Shown in pieces: positions 26,333 through 33,714 of a DNA stretch of 34,589 nucleotides; position 1 is the first letter of the stretch; every line of letters begins with the position of its first letter. The translations under genes were made by a program, and so were the position numbers. Below the pieces are notes generated by a model. That model was given only the letters and a program-made list of their open reading frames with translations, searched no databases and had not been told where the DNA came from. The stretch is from Bacillota bacterium (lineage in GTDB: Bacteria; Bacillota; Clostridia; Oscillospirales; Ruminococcaceae): contig JAEWLW010000002.1 in assembly GCA_023457355.1 (NCBI GenBank), positions 1-34,589 on the forward strand. Reading direction: 5' to 3'.

Positions 26333-27853
26333 ATGGAACTAAATCTTCATAGACGATCGGTCGCGGCCTGTGAGCTTTTGCTTGATACGGCTGCGGAACA
26401 TCCCATAGAGTGTGACGTGCTGCTGCCGGACTACTGCCCCGACATTGTTCGGGTACTCTGCTGCCAGGTTCAAAGCGCCGTTACCGATTGCGCAGTACGC
26501 AAGAGTACCTTTACGGTGGAGGGTATGGCCATTGTCAAGCTGTGTTATGTCGGTGAGGTGGGCGGCGTCCGGAAAACCGAGTACAAAATTCCGTTTTCCA
26601 AGAGCTTTGAGCTGAAAAGTGAGCCCACGCGTCCTATTTGGTCGGTGACCTGCGAACAGGGGCATACCAATTGCCGCGCCGCTTCGCGCAGGCGCATTGA
26701 TGTCAGGGGCGTTATCTTACTGCGGGTAAAGCTGCTGGATGCGTCTCAGCGGCAGGCGGTGGACGCGGCGGAAGGCATGGGCGTTCAGCTGCGCGCCTGC
26801 GAAGACAGTGCGTCGGACCTGACCGGTCAGATTCAGCGCCAGTTCTCAATGGCCGAAATGCTGACCCCCGCCGTGGGCAAAAGCCCCGCTGTGGAAATTG
26901 TGCGGGCCGAATGCCACCCCACCGTGCAGGAAAGCCGGGTCATGGCCTCCCGCGTGCTGCTCAAGGGCGAGCTGATGGTGCACCTGCTTTATAAGACCGA
27001 CCCGGAAACCGGCGCGCTGGAAACCGCCGATTATTCGCTGCCGCTCAGTCAGGTGATAGAGGCCGACAACCTCGACGAGGATATGCAGTGTGAGGCACAG
27101 GTCAACTGCATTTCACTCGACTGCGCCCCTGAAGAAACCAGCGGGGACGGTGATTTGCGTCTGGAGGTGCAGCTGGTTGCGGTGATCCGGTTCTTTAAGC
27201 CTATTGTGCTCACCGGCGCAACCGACAGCTATTCCACACTTTACCCGACGCAGAACACGCTTTCGAAACTGCGTGTGCCTAAGAGCTGCACGGCGGTTTC
27301 CGAGCGGGCGAGCGTACGCACCGAGGCGGAGGCGCCCAAAGATATCACCGCGCTGCTGGACGTCTGGGCCAGCCCTGCCGGTCAAAACGTACAGAAAGAA
27401 AACGGCATGATAACGGTGAATGGCCAGCTTAAATTTATGGCGCTGATCTCCACCGAGGAACTTGGCGCCGACTGCATAAACCACACCTGCGATATGTCCA
27501 TCAAGGTGCCCTGCAAAAACGACATGGCGGAGCTGATGAGTGACGTCACAGTGTTGGCCGCTTCCGGCTCCTTAAGCCAGGGCAAGCTGATGCTAAGCTG
27601 CGAACTGTTGCTCTCCGGCATGCTCATCGAATTTGAAATGAAGGCGCTGCTGACTGATTTGATGGTGGATGAGGGCAATCCGAGAAAGAGCGACCCGCTG
27701 CTGGGGCTGATGATCTATTATGCAAACGCCGGCGAGCACATCTGGGATATTTCCAAGAAGTTTGGCTCGCTGCCGTCGCAGATAATGGCGGATAACGAGC
27801 TGACACAAGAGGTGCTGGAAGCCGACATGCCGCTGATGATACCCACCGTTTAG
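26333..27853 (+). CDS. sipL: SipL, SpoIVA-interacting spore morphogenetic protein (DUF3794 + LysM)
   Basis: A 506-residue protein. The N-terminal and central regions carry DUF3794/SPOCS-type beta repeats (for example ECDVLLPDYCPDIVRVLC, then VMASRVLLKGELMVHLLY). The C-terminal ~45 residues form a LysM domain (ANAGEHIWDISKKFGSLPSQ...PLMIPTV). In Clostridioides difficile, SipL binds SpoIVA through its LysM domain and anchors the coat on the forespore; it stands in for the Bacillus SpoVID. GAGGAGAG precedes the ATG. spoIVA follows after 21 bases, so the two partners are co-transcribed. Confidence 0.93.
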   Translation: MELNLHRRSVAACELLLDTAAEHPIECDVLLPDYCPDIVRVLCCQVQSAVTDCAVRKSTFTVEGMAIVKLCYVGEVGGVRKTEYKIPFSKSFELKSEPTRPIWSVTCEQGHTNCRAASRRRIDVRGVILLRVKLLDASQRQAVDAAEGMGVQLRACEDSASDLTGQIQRQFSMAEMLTPAVGKSPAVEIVRAECHPTVQESRVMASRVLLKGELMVHLLYKTDPETGALETADYSLPLSQVIEADNLDEDMQCEAQVNCISLDCAPEETSGDGDLRLEVQLVAVIRFFKPIVLTGATDSYSTLYPTQNTLSKLRVPKSCTAVSERASVRTEAEAPKDITALLDVWASPAGQNVQKENGMITVNGQLKFMALISTEELGADCINHTCDMSIKVPCKNDMAELMSDVTVLAASGSLSQGKLMLSCELLLSGMLIEFEMKALLTDLMVDEGNPRKSDPLLGLMIYYANAGEHIWDISKKFGSLPSQIMADNELTQEVLEADMPLMIPTV

Positions 27854-27874
27854 TGTGCAAAGGGGAGAAAGAGT

Positions 27875-29362
27875 ATGGAACGCGCAACGAACCACCGCAT
27901 CTATGAAGACATTGCCCGACGCACCGACGGGGACATTTATATCGGCGTTGTCGGCCCGGTCCGAACCGGAAAATCCACGTTGATTAAAAAATTTATGGAA
28001 CAGATGGTGCTGCCCAACATCGAGGATTCCGCCTGGCGGGACCGGGCTACCGATGAGATGCCGCAGTCGGCGGCGGGCAGAACGATTATGACCACCGAGC
28101 CGAAATTCATCCCGGAAGAGGCTGTGCGCATTGCGGTGGATAACAACGCGCAGTGCAACGTGCGCCTCATCGACTGCGTAGGCTACATCGTGCCAAGCTC
28201 GCTGGGCTATATTGAAAACGACCAGCCCCGCATGGTGATGACCCCGTGGTTTGACCGTGAAATCCCATTTAACATGGCGGCGGAGATCGGCACCGATAAG
28301 GTTATTAAAGAACACTCCACGATCGGCCTGGTCGTCACAACCGACGGGTCCATTTCCGACATTCCACGCGAGGAATATGAAGAAGCCGAGCAGCGCGTTA
28401 TCAATGAGCTTTCCGGTATTGGCAAGCCGTTTGCCGTCGTGCTCAACTGTGTCAATCCCGAAACAGAGCAGGCACAGGCGCTGGCTGCACGGATGGAAGA
28501 AAAATATCAGGTGCCGGTCACGCCGCTCAACTGCCTGGCGTTGGATCTTCCGGGCATTGAAAAAATTCTGCAAAGCGTGCTTTACCAGTTCCCGCTCAAG
28601 CAGATCGCCATCGAGATTCCGCGCTGGATTGTGGCGATGGAAAAGGACCATTGGCTGAAGAAGGCGCTATACGATGCCGTCAAGCAGTCGACGTTTGGCA
28701 TCAAGCGTATGCGCGAGCTGCCGGAAAAGCTTAGCGGTGCGAAAAAATGTGAATATCTCAACGACTTTACGCTCGATTCCATCGATTTTGGCCAAGGCAG
28801 TGCCCGTGCACGCGCAACGGTGGACCCCAAGCTCTTCTACCGCGTCATCGGCGAGGCGACAGGCATTGAGGTTCAGGACGATACCGACCTTATGCCGGTT
28901 ATGATTAAGCTGGCGGCCATTAAGCGCGAGCATGAAAAATACCGCAACGCACTCGATGAGGTTGCTGCCACAGGCTACGGCATTGTGATGCCGACCATGG
29001 AACAGCTGACGCTGGAGGAGCCCGAAATCATTAAGCAGGGCGGGCGGTACGGCGTTAAGCTGCGCGCTTCGGCGCCGTCTATCCACATGATGCGCGCTGA
29101 TATTTCCACCGAGGTTTCGCCTATTGTGGGTAGCGAAAAGCAGTCGCAGGAGCTGGTCGAATACCTGCTTTCGGAGTTTGAAAGCGACCCCGCCAAGATC
29201 TGGAGCTCGAATATTTTTGGCAAGAGTTTGCATGAGCTGGTTAACGAGGGGCTGCACAATAAACTCTACCGCATGCCCAGCGATGCGCGCAGCAAGTTGA
29301 CAGAGACAATTGAGCGTATCATCAACGACGGTTGCTCCGGTTTAATCTGCATCATTTTATAG
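27875..29362 (+). CDS. spoIVA: SpoIVA, ATP-driven spore coat scaffold protein
   Basis: A 495-residue protein, near the usual 492. SpoIVA polymerises around the forespore using ATP hydrolysis and forms the base of the coat. The opening IYEDIARRTDGDIYIGVVGP and the Walker A GPVRTGKS (Lys33) are diagnostic. Downstream are SAAGRTIMTTEPKFIP and DCVGYIVP in the NTPase domain, and a long middle/C-terminal region ending SGLICIIL, as in known SpoIVA, whose C-terminus contacts the membrane protein SpoVM. An AAAGGGGAG site precedes the ATG. A strong terminator follows at 29529. Confidence 0.98.
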   Translation: MERATNHRIYEDIARRTDGDIYIGVVGPVRTGKSTLIKKFMEQMVLPNIEDSAWRDRATDEMPQSAAGRTIMTTEPKFIPEEAVRIAVDNNAQCNVRLIDCVGYIVPSSLGYIENDQPRMVMTPWFDREIPFNMAAEIGTDKVIKEHSTIGLVVTTDGSISDIPREEYEEAEQRVINELSGIGKPFAVVLNCVNPETEQAQALAARMEEKYQVPVTPLNCLALDLPGIEKILQSVLYQFPLKQIAIEIPRWIVAMEKDHWLKKALYDAVKQSTFGIKRMRELPEKLSGAKKCEYLNDFTLDSIDFGQGSARARATVDPKLFYRVIGEATGIEVQDDTDLMPVMIKLAAIKREHEKYRNALDEVAATGYGIVMPTMEQLTLEEPEIIKQGGRYGVKLRASAPSIHMMRADISTEVSPIVGSEKQSQELVEYLLSEFESDPAKIWSSNIFGKSLHELVNEGLHNKLYRMPSDARSKLTETIERIINDGCSGLICIIL

Positions 29363-29421
29363 GGGCATACGTCCGGCACAACGCTGTGCGAGCGCGCGGC
29401 AGCAGCGCAAAAGCCTACCGG

Positions 29422-29459
29422 TCAAAGGTTTTGTGGGGCCTGGCTAAAAGCCCGCCCCA
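29422..29459 (+). repeat. Short hairpin resembling part of the 32.3-kb hairpin element
   Basis: TCAAAGGTTTTG at 29422-29433 is identical to 32329-32340. It is followed by TGGGGC (29434-29439) pairing with GCCCCA (29454-29459), with GGCT/AGCC inside. The larger element likewise follows its copy with a GGGGC/GCCCC hairpin, so this may be a degenerate relative. Confidence 0.35.
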
Positions 29460-29528
29460 ATGTTGCCAGAACGGCACCTGTTTTAAATTTGCCAGACTGC
29501 CTGCGCTTTTTGTCTCAATAACATAGGG

Positions 29529-29571
29529 AGACGGCGGCCGCAGCCCATGAAAAGGGTTGCGGCCGCCGTCT
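29529..29571 (+). terminator. Intrinsic terminator of sipL-spoIVA
   Basis: An 18-base stem (29529-29546 with 29554-29571, one G-T pair) rich in GCGGCC closes a 7-base loop ATGAAAA and is followed by TTAAAATG. It lies about 165 bases after the spoIVA stop. Confidence 0.85.
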
Positions 29572-29612
29572 TTAAAATGAAAATAGTTTCATTCAATTTT
29601 TACATAATCTTG

Positions 29613-29641
29613 TTGAATGCGATGGAAATACAAGGTATGAT
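29613..29641 (+). promoter_or_regulatory. Sigma-A-type promoter of the secreted orphan gene
   Basis: TTGAAT at 29613-29618, a 17-base spacer and TATGAT at 29636-29641. The predicted start near 29648 leaves a leader of about 25 bases that includes AAAGGA. Confidence 0.55.
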
Positions 29642-29672
29642 AAGCGTAAATAAGAATCAAAGGAATGCTGTT

Positions 29673-30506
29673 ATGAAAAAGATATTGCGCTATGTTTCGT
29701 TTATGGCCGCGGTTGCCATTTTGATGTCCACCTGCATGGTGGCGTTTGCCAGGGAGAAAAAGGATGATTTGCCGACGGCGGCCAATTGCGCCATAACGGT
29801 TGAAGGTGAAAAGCTGACGGTTTCAGGCAGTTACACCGCCACCACCAGCTATAGTATTAAAGATAACGCGGTCACTTTTTCGGTGGATGGCACCGGGCTG
29901 GTTTTGACCTATCTGACGCCGGGCAACAACGCTAAGACCATCCGGCTGGGGAAGCATATATATGCTTTTACGGTGTCCGGCACACTGGATTCGCTCACGC
30001 TTTCCGAGCAGTTGGATTACCACTACACTGTAACTGTGGATGCGGCGGTTGATCAGCTGACGGCAAACGGAGATGTCAGGCTGCTGCTGGCCGGGGAGAC
30101 TGCGGTCAATACGCTCACGCTTGAAAGTGACAAGGCGGTCATAACGGCTGAAAGCGGGGTTGAAATCCAGCATACGAACAGGGCATTAGATTCCGACACC
30201 TATTTGACGGTGGCCATTCGCGATTATCGCGCCAATACGGCTGCGGCTTCTTATGACAGCGCGACCGGCGTGCTTTCTTTACAGGCTGACCGGCCCGGGT
30301 GCACCGTAAATGACGCCTTAAAGGATGTGGTGTTCAGCGTCCGGCGGGTTCACGGCGACCTGGCGGTGGCGGGACAGTGGTACTGGCCGAACCTCGACGG
30401 CGGCGCGGCGGCCAGCGGCCGTTATCTGTATCGCTTTGCCCCCTCGCAGGGGGCGGGTACACAGGAACTGACGATTGAATTTGCTGCGGCTGATAGCGCA
30501 TCTTAA
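29673..30506 (+). CDS. Secreted beta-rich protein of unknown function
   Basis: A 277-residue protein that I do not recognise. It begins with a classical signal peptide (MKKILRYVSFMAAVAILMST...), with a likely signal peptidase I site after VAFA near residue 27; the cysteine at residue 20 is not in a good lipobox. The mature part is dominated by alternating Thr/Ser/Val stretches (KLTVSGSYTATTSYSIKDN, SGTLDSLTLSEQL, YHYTVTVDAAVDQLTANGDV), suggesting repeated beta strands. The C-terminal ~100 residues (VRRVHGDLAVAGQWYWPNLD) look like a separate beta domain. The start at 29673 is supported by AAAGGA eight bases upstream and by the promoter at 29613; earlier in-frame ATGs lie within or before that promoter. 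Confidence 0.75.
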   Translation: MKKILRYVSFMAAVAILMSTCMVAFAREKKDDLPTAANCAITVEGEKLTVSGSYTATTSYSIKDNAVTFSVDGTGLVLTYLTPGNNAKTIRLGKHIYAFTVSGTLDSLTLSEQLDYHYTVTVDAAVDQLTANGDVRLLLAGETAVNTLTLESDKAVITAESGVEIQHTNRALDSDTYLTVAIRDYRANTAAASYDSATGVLSLQADRPGCTVNDALKDVVFSVRRVHGDLAVAGQWYWPNLDGGAAASGRYLYRFAPSQGAGTQELTIEFAAADSAS

Positions 30507-30576
30507 GAAATTTTAAAGCATCTCTCAAGAGGTTGTTGCAAACGACGCGCAACTAAGGGCTGTTCCTACATGTGGT

Positions 30577-30649
30577 GTGGCAGTGCTGCCATTCGCCCAG
30601 GTAGGGCGCGATGTCCTGGTGCGCCCGTTCTGCCACTACCTCTTTTTTT
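30577..30649 (+). terminator. Branched terminator after the secreted orphan gene
   Basis: Outer arms GTGGCAG (30577-30583) and CTGCCAC (30630-30636) enclose an inner stem GGGCGC (30604-30609) with GCGCCC (30621-30626). The run TTTTTTT follows at 30643-30649. Confidence 0.6.
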
Positions 30650-30654
30650 GACCA

Positions 30655-30684
30655 TTGAAAGCCACATTCCGCTGCTGCTACAGT
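30655..30684 (+). promoter_or_regulatory. Possible promoter of the AT-rich two-gene unit
   Basis: TTGAAA at 30655-30660, an 18-base spacer and TACAGT at 30679-30684. It lies just after a T-tract terminator and about 46 bases before the ATG at 30731. Confidence 0.4.
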
Positions 30685-30730
30685 GTACTTGCGGGGAAAC
30701 CTGACATTTCAGCAGAAAGAGGGAACGGAA

Positions 30731-31567
30731 ATGGTCTCGAACAAAAACACCAGACAAATTAAAGAAATGCAAAAAGCGTTTAACAATCTAAAGACTTTTC
30801 GCCTAAAAAGTGGTAAACTAAAAGAAAATGGATTATGGGATGAAGCGACGAAAAGTGCCATTGCAGAGTTTGTAAAGGAATGTCGGACAAGTAAGTTCAT
30901 GCAATTTTTGGCAAAGGACCCCTACAATTTTGTTATTATCATAGATCGCATCAATCAAAATGCCGGTGTGGGGAACAGCGTTTTATACCAACTGTTCCGG
31001 GCGAACACACGACAAATTCAGAGATTGATTTGGACTGCGGGAGCCAAAGAACTACTGGAAAAGAAAATGAAATGTATCATCTCTGCGCAGACGCTGACGC
31101 ATTCATTGCAGAAAAGCCCATCGCCAATCTACTGGGGTCAGGTTTCACTTGTCGTAGAAAAAATAATAAAGCTAAAAAAGTTTCGGCATGCTGTGGCGAG
31201 AGCACTGCTGGAGCATTCTTTTCAATCACCTGTTAAGGAGTCTTTTTCAGGCATTATTTCACTGGATATAAAAGATGAAGACCAGGATTTATATTTTTCA
31301 ATCGGTAAAATTGATATCCAGTACCGGGCTGATTTTGATCTAATAAAAGGTTGGGTATTTACCTGTCACGCTAAAGATACCTATGACTTTGACAGTTACA
31401 GGGAGATACCGTATGAGGAGATTTTTACCAAGGGACTCAAGGCTATGTTCATAGAAAACTTAGGGAGCATTGCAAACAACGCCGGACTTCTTTCTCAAAA
31501 GGATAAGGCGATAGCGGAATACGACATATACATCAATTTTGTGTATTATAATATCGTATTGTTATAA
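30731..31567 (+). CDS. Unrecognised protein: peptidoglycan-binding-like N-terminus plus DxYDF-containing C-terminus
   Basis: A 278-residue protein without signal peptide or membrane helix. Residues about 8-55 (IKEMQKAFNNLK...LKENGLWDEATKSAIAEF) fit the helical PG_binding_1 repeat (xGxWDxxTxxAIxxF). The middle is helical and basic. The C-terminal ~100 residues alternate strands and helices and contain DTYDFDSYR, then ENLGSIANNAGLLSQKD and a final strand-rich YDIYINFVYYNIVLL. The gene is clearly AT-richer than its neighbours, hinting at transfer. The ATG at 30731 follows GAGGGAACGG; an ATG at 30683 lies inside the putative promoter. A membrane-anchored gene follows after 11 bases. One reading is a wall-targeted effector with an immunity partner; this is inference only. 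Confidence 0.75.
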   Translation: MVSNKNTRQIKEMQKAFNNLKTFRLKSGKLKENGLWDEATKSAIAEFVKECRTSKFMQFLAKDPYNFVIIIDRINQNAGVGNSVLYQLFRANTRQIQRLIWTAGAKELLEKKMKCIISAQTLTHSLQKSPSPIYWGQVSLVVEKIIKLKKFRHAVARALLEHSFQSPVKESFSGIISLDIKDEDQDLYFSIGKIDIQYRADFDLIKGWVFTCHAKDTYDFDSYREIPYEEIFTKGLKAMFIENLGSIANNAGLLSQKDKAIAEYDIYINFVYYNIVLL

Positions 31568-31578
31568 AGGAAAATTTT

Positions 31579-32313
31579 ATGAAATCATCTTCCCGTCCCA
31601 TCCCATCCCGACGGTATAAATGGCTGTGGCTCTTTGTGGCACTGGCGGCTCTGGCCCATCTGACTTTTCTGACGGTTTTTGGGCTGACGACTTATCGGCG
31701 CTTATCCGATTTTTGGAATGCAAGCATTTCGCAAGCGGAATCCGCCGAGCGGTGGAGCGCACGCTTGCCTACACTGGAAGAAGCAATGCAGCGATACGGG
31801 GTCATCTACCGCGAAATAAGCGCAAAAAAGGAGCCTTTCAAGCGTGAATTTGGGGGTACTTTTCTTAATGGCAGCGTCAATATGAAATTTGAAAATGACA
31901 ATGGGCTGGAGGAATGGAGCCTTACCATGACCGCTAGATCCGACCATATTATCGGCGATTCACCGGAGGATCAGGCACTCGTCGAGATGACGGGTACGCT
32001 TTTCAGTGCGTTGAGCGGCGACGCGTACTCGGCCGATTTTATTGAAGAATATTTGACCAGAATTACGCTGGATGCGAACGAGAAATTCATGCCGGAGAAA
32101 TCGGTTGCATCTTCTGAGGCTGTCGGCGAAGCGGAAACCTTTTTTGGCCCCTTTTTCGTCGGTTTTATGACCGTCAGGGTGCACCAGTTGAGCAACGACT
32201 TTTATATCACCCACTTTTACATAAGGGCGTGTACAGGTACATATACAGCTGACCAAAAGCGCTCCCCGTCAACGACGGGGAGCGCTCAGCTTGTCAAAAA
32301 ACGAACATTTTAG
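31579..32313 (+). CDS. Membrane-anchored protein of unknown function, coupled to the preceding gene
   Basis: Up to 244 residues. A basic start (MKSSSRPIPSRRYK) is followed by one transmembrane helix at about residues 15-38, then an extracytoplasmic domain with a possible coiled segment (ISQAESAERWSARLPTLEEA) and mixed strands. No family is recognised. AAAGGA lies eight bases before the ATG, and the 11-base gap from the previous gene implies co-expression. The last ~18 residues (from about QKRSPSTTG) are encoded by the 32258-32286 terminator hairpin. One base out of frame, a TGA at 32250-32252 would end the protein just before that hairpin, so a late frameshift or a shorter original protein is possible. 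Confidence 0.65.
   Translation: MKSSSRPIPSRRYKWLWLFVALAALAHLTFLTVFGLTTYRRLSDFWNASISQAESAERWSARLPTLEEAMQRYGVIYREISAKKEPFKREFGGTFLNGSVNMKFENDNGLEEWSLTMTARSDHIIGDSPEDQALVEMTGTLFSALSGDAYSADFIEEYLTRITLDANEKFMPEKSVASSEAVGEAETFFGPFFVGFMTVRVHQLSNDFYITHFYIRACTGTYTADQKRSPSTTGSAQLVKKRTF
32255..32289 (-). terminator. Left-end palindrome, terminator orientation on the minus strand
   Basis: A 13-base stem with a 3-base loop; on the minus strand it is followed by TTTTGG. It would stop leftward transcription from etfA after crossing the hairpin array. It overlaps the 3' codons of the plus-strand gene ending at 32313. Confidence 0.55.
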
Positions 32314-32540
32314 AAAATGTTGCACAAATCAAAGGTTTTGGTCAAGCTTTTTCAAAAGCTTGCAGGGCTTGGGGCAGCGCCCCAAAGTACCCTAAGCCTG
32401 TAAGAAGCGCAGGAGAGGGCGCAAAAACAGTCCAGCGAACTGTTTTTGCAGGGAGAACCCTCGCCGGGGGTTCTCCCATGTCGCGATAAGCGGCATTTGT
32501 TTTATGCAAATTGCTAAACCCCTGTCACTTTATTGACAGC

Positions 32541-32575
32541 CTGAGCGCTCCCCGTCAACGACGGGGAGCGCTTTT
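32541..32575 (+). terminator. Right-end palindrome, terminator orientation on the plus strand
   Basis: The same 13-base stem; on the plus strand it is followed by TTTTAAATA. It would end transcripts of the two-gene unit after they cross the hairpin array, 14 bases before the etfA stop codon. Confidence 0.65.
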
Positions 32576-32588
32576 AAATACATAGACC

Positions 32589-33695
32589 TTACTTATTAGC
32601 CAACGCAGCTTTGAACTGCTCGATCATCAGTGGAACAACCTTGAAGAGGTCGCCGGTGATGCCGTAGTCGGCCACTTCAAAGATGGGGGCCGCATCGTTC
32701 TTGTTGACGGCGATGATGCACTCGGAATCCTGCATGCCGGCCTTATGCTGAATCGCGCCGGAGATGCCCAGTGCAATATAGATCTTGGGGTGAACGGTCT
32801 TGCCGGTCTGGCCAACCTGATGGTCGGCGGAGAGCCAGCCCGCGTCAATGGTGGCACGGGAGCCGCCGACAACGCCGCCGAGCACGTCGGCCAGTTCGTG
32901 GGCCAGCTCAATGCCCTTCTGAACGTCCTTGCCGATGCCGCGGCCAACCGAGACGACAATGTCCGCGCCGGTGAGGTCAACGAGCTGCTTGGCAGCCTTA
33001 ACAACCTCAAGCACCTGAGTCTGAATGTCGGCCTCCGTGAGCGAGAACTCGGGCTTGACGATCTGGCAGGCGTCAGCTTTGGCCTGGTCGAAAGCGGCCT
33101 TTTTCATAACGCCGGGGCGGACGGTTGCCATGGCGGGGCGGAAACGGGGGCAGATGATGGTCGCCATCAGGTGGCCGCCGAAAGCCGGACGGGTCATCTT
33201 CAGGTTTCTGTCCTCGTAGTTAAACTTCTGAGCGGAAAGATCCAGCGTAGAGCTTTCGCTCAGGAACTGGACATATTTCTCGACGTCGACATCCAGGTGG
33301 GTGCAGTCGGCGCAAAGGCCGGTGTGCAGTCTGGCTGCGCAGCGGGGGCCGAGGTCACGGCCGATGTTGGTCGCGCCGATGAGGAAAACCTCAGGCTTCA
33401 TCTCGGTGATAACGTCGCAAATGACCTTGGCGTAAGCGTCGGTGGTGTATTCCTTGAGCAGGGGGGAATCGCAGACGATGACCTTGTCGGCGCCGTAGCC
33501 GCCCAGCTCCTTGGCGATGCCCTCAACGTTGTCGCCCAGCAACAGACCGCAGAGCTCAACGCCCAGCTCGTCCGCCAGCTTGCGGCCTTCGGAGATCAAT
33601 TCATAGTCGGTGGGCATCAGTTTGCCCTGACGCTGCTCGCAGAAGACCCATACGCCCTTGAAAGCAGCGAGATCGGTATTGTTAAAAGTAGCCAT
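32589..33695 (-). CDS. etfA: Electron transfer flavoprotein alpha subunit
   Basis: EtfA binds FAD and, with EtfB, passes electrons to butyryl-CoA dehydrogenase; in anaerobes the complex bifurcates electrons from NADH to crotonyl-CoA and ferredoxin. The C-terminal FAD domain has the signature GGSRATIDAGWL, QVGQTGKTVHPKIYIALGIS and GAIQHKAGMQDS, then AAPIFEVADYGITGDL. The N-terminal domain opens KGVWVFCEQRQGKLMPT. The length is 368 residues, a little longer than many. AAAGGAGA precedes the ATG. It follows etfB by 19 bases. That it is the bifurcating type is inferred from the butyrate context. Confidence 0.96.
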   Translation of the reverse strand: MATFNNTDLAAFKGVWVFCEQRQGKLMPTDYELISEGRKLADELGVELCGLLLGDNVEGIAKELGGYGADKVIVCDSPLLKEYTTDAYAKVICDVITEMKPEVFLIGATNIGRDLGPRCAARLHTGLCADCTHLDVDVEKYVQFLSESSTLDLSAQKFNYEDRNLKMTRPAFGGHLMATIICPRFRPAMATVRPGVMKKAAFDQAKADACQIVKPEFSLTEADIQTQVLEVVKAAKQLVDLTGADIVVSVGRGIGKDVQKGIELAHELADVLGGVVGGSRATIDAGWLSADHQVGQTGKTVHPKIYIALGISGAIQHKAGMQDSECIIAVNKNDAAPIFEVADYGITGDLFKVVPLMIEQFKAALANK

Positions 33696-33714
33696 TCGTA
33701 CTATCTCCTTTCAA

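Larger units (their letters stand above)
32255..32575. repeat. 321-bp hairpin-array element bounded by inverted 35-bp palindromic ends
   Basis: The two ends (32255-32289 and 32541-32575) are the same 35-base sequence in inverted orientation except for the 3-base loop; each is a 13-base perfect palindrome (AGCGCTCCCCGTC arm). Between them are successive stem-loops: 32304-32321 (AACATTTT arms), 32343-32362 (CAAGCTTTT), 32369-32385 (TTGGGGC), 32421-32449 (GCAAAAACAGT), 32451-32477 (GGGAGAACCC) and 32522-32539 (CTGTCA). No protein is encoded inside beyond the tail of the upstream gene. It looks like a MITE- or BIME-like intergenic element; similar AAGCTTTT/GGGGC hairpins are, from memory, common between genes in Oscillospirales. 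Confidence 0.65.
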
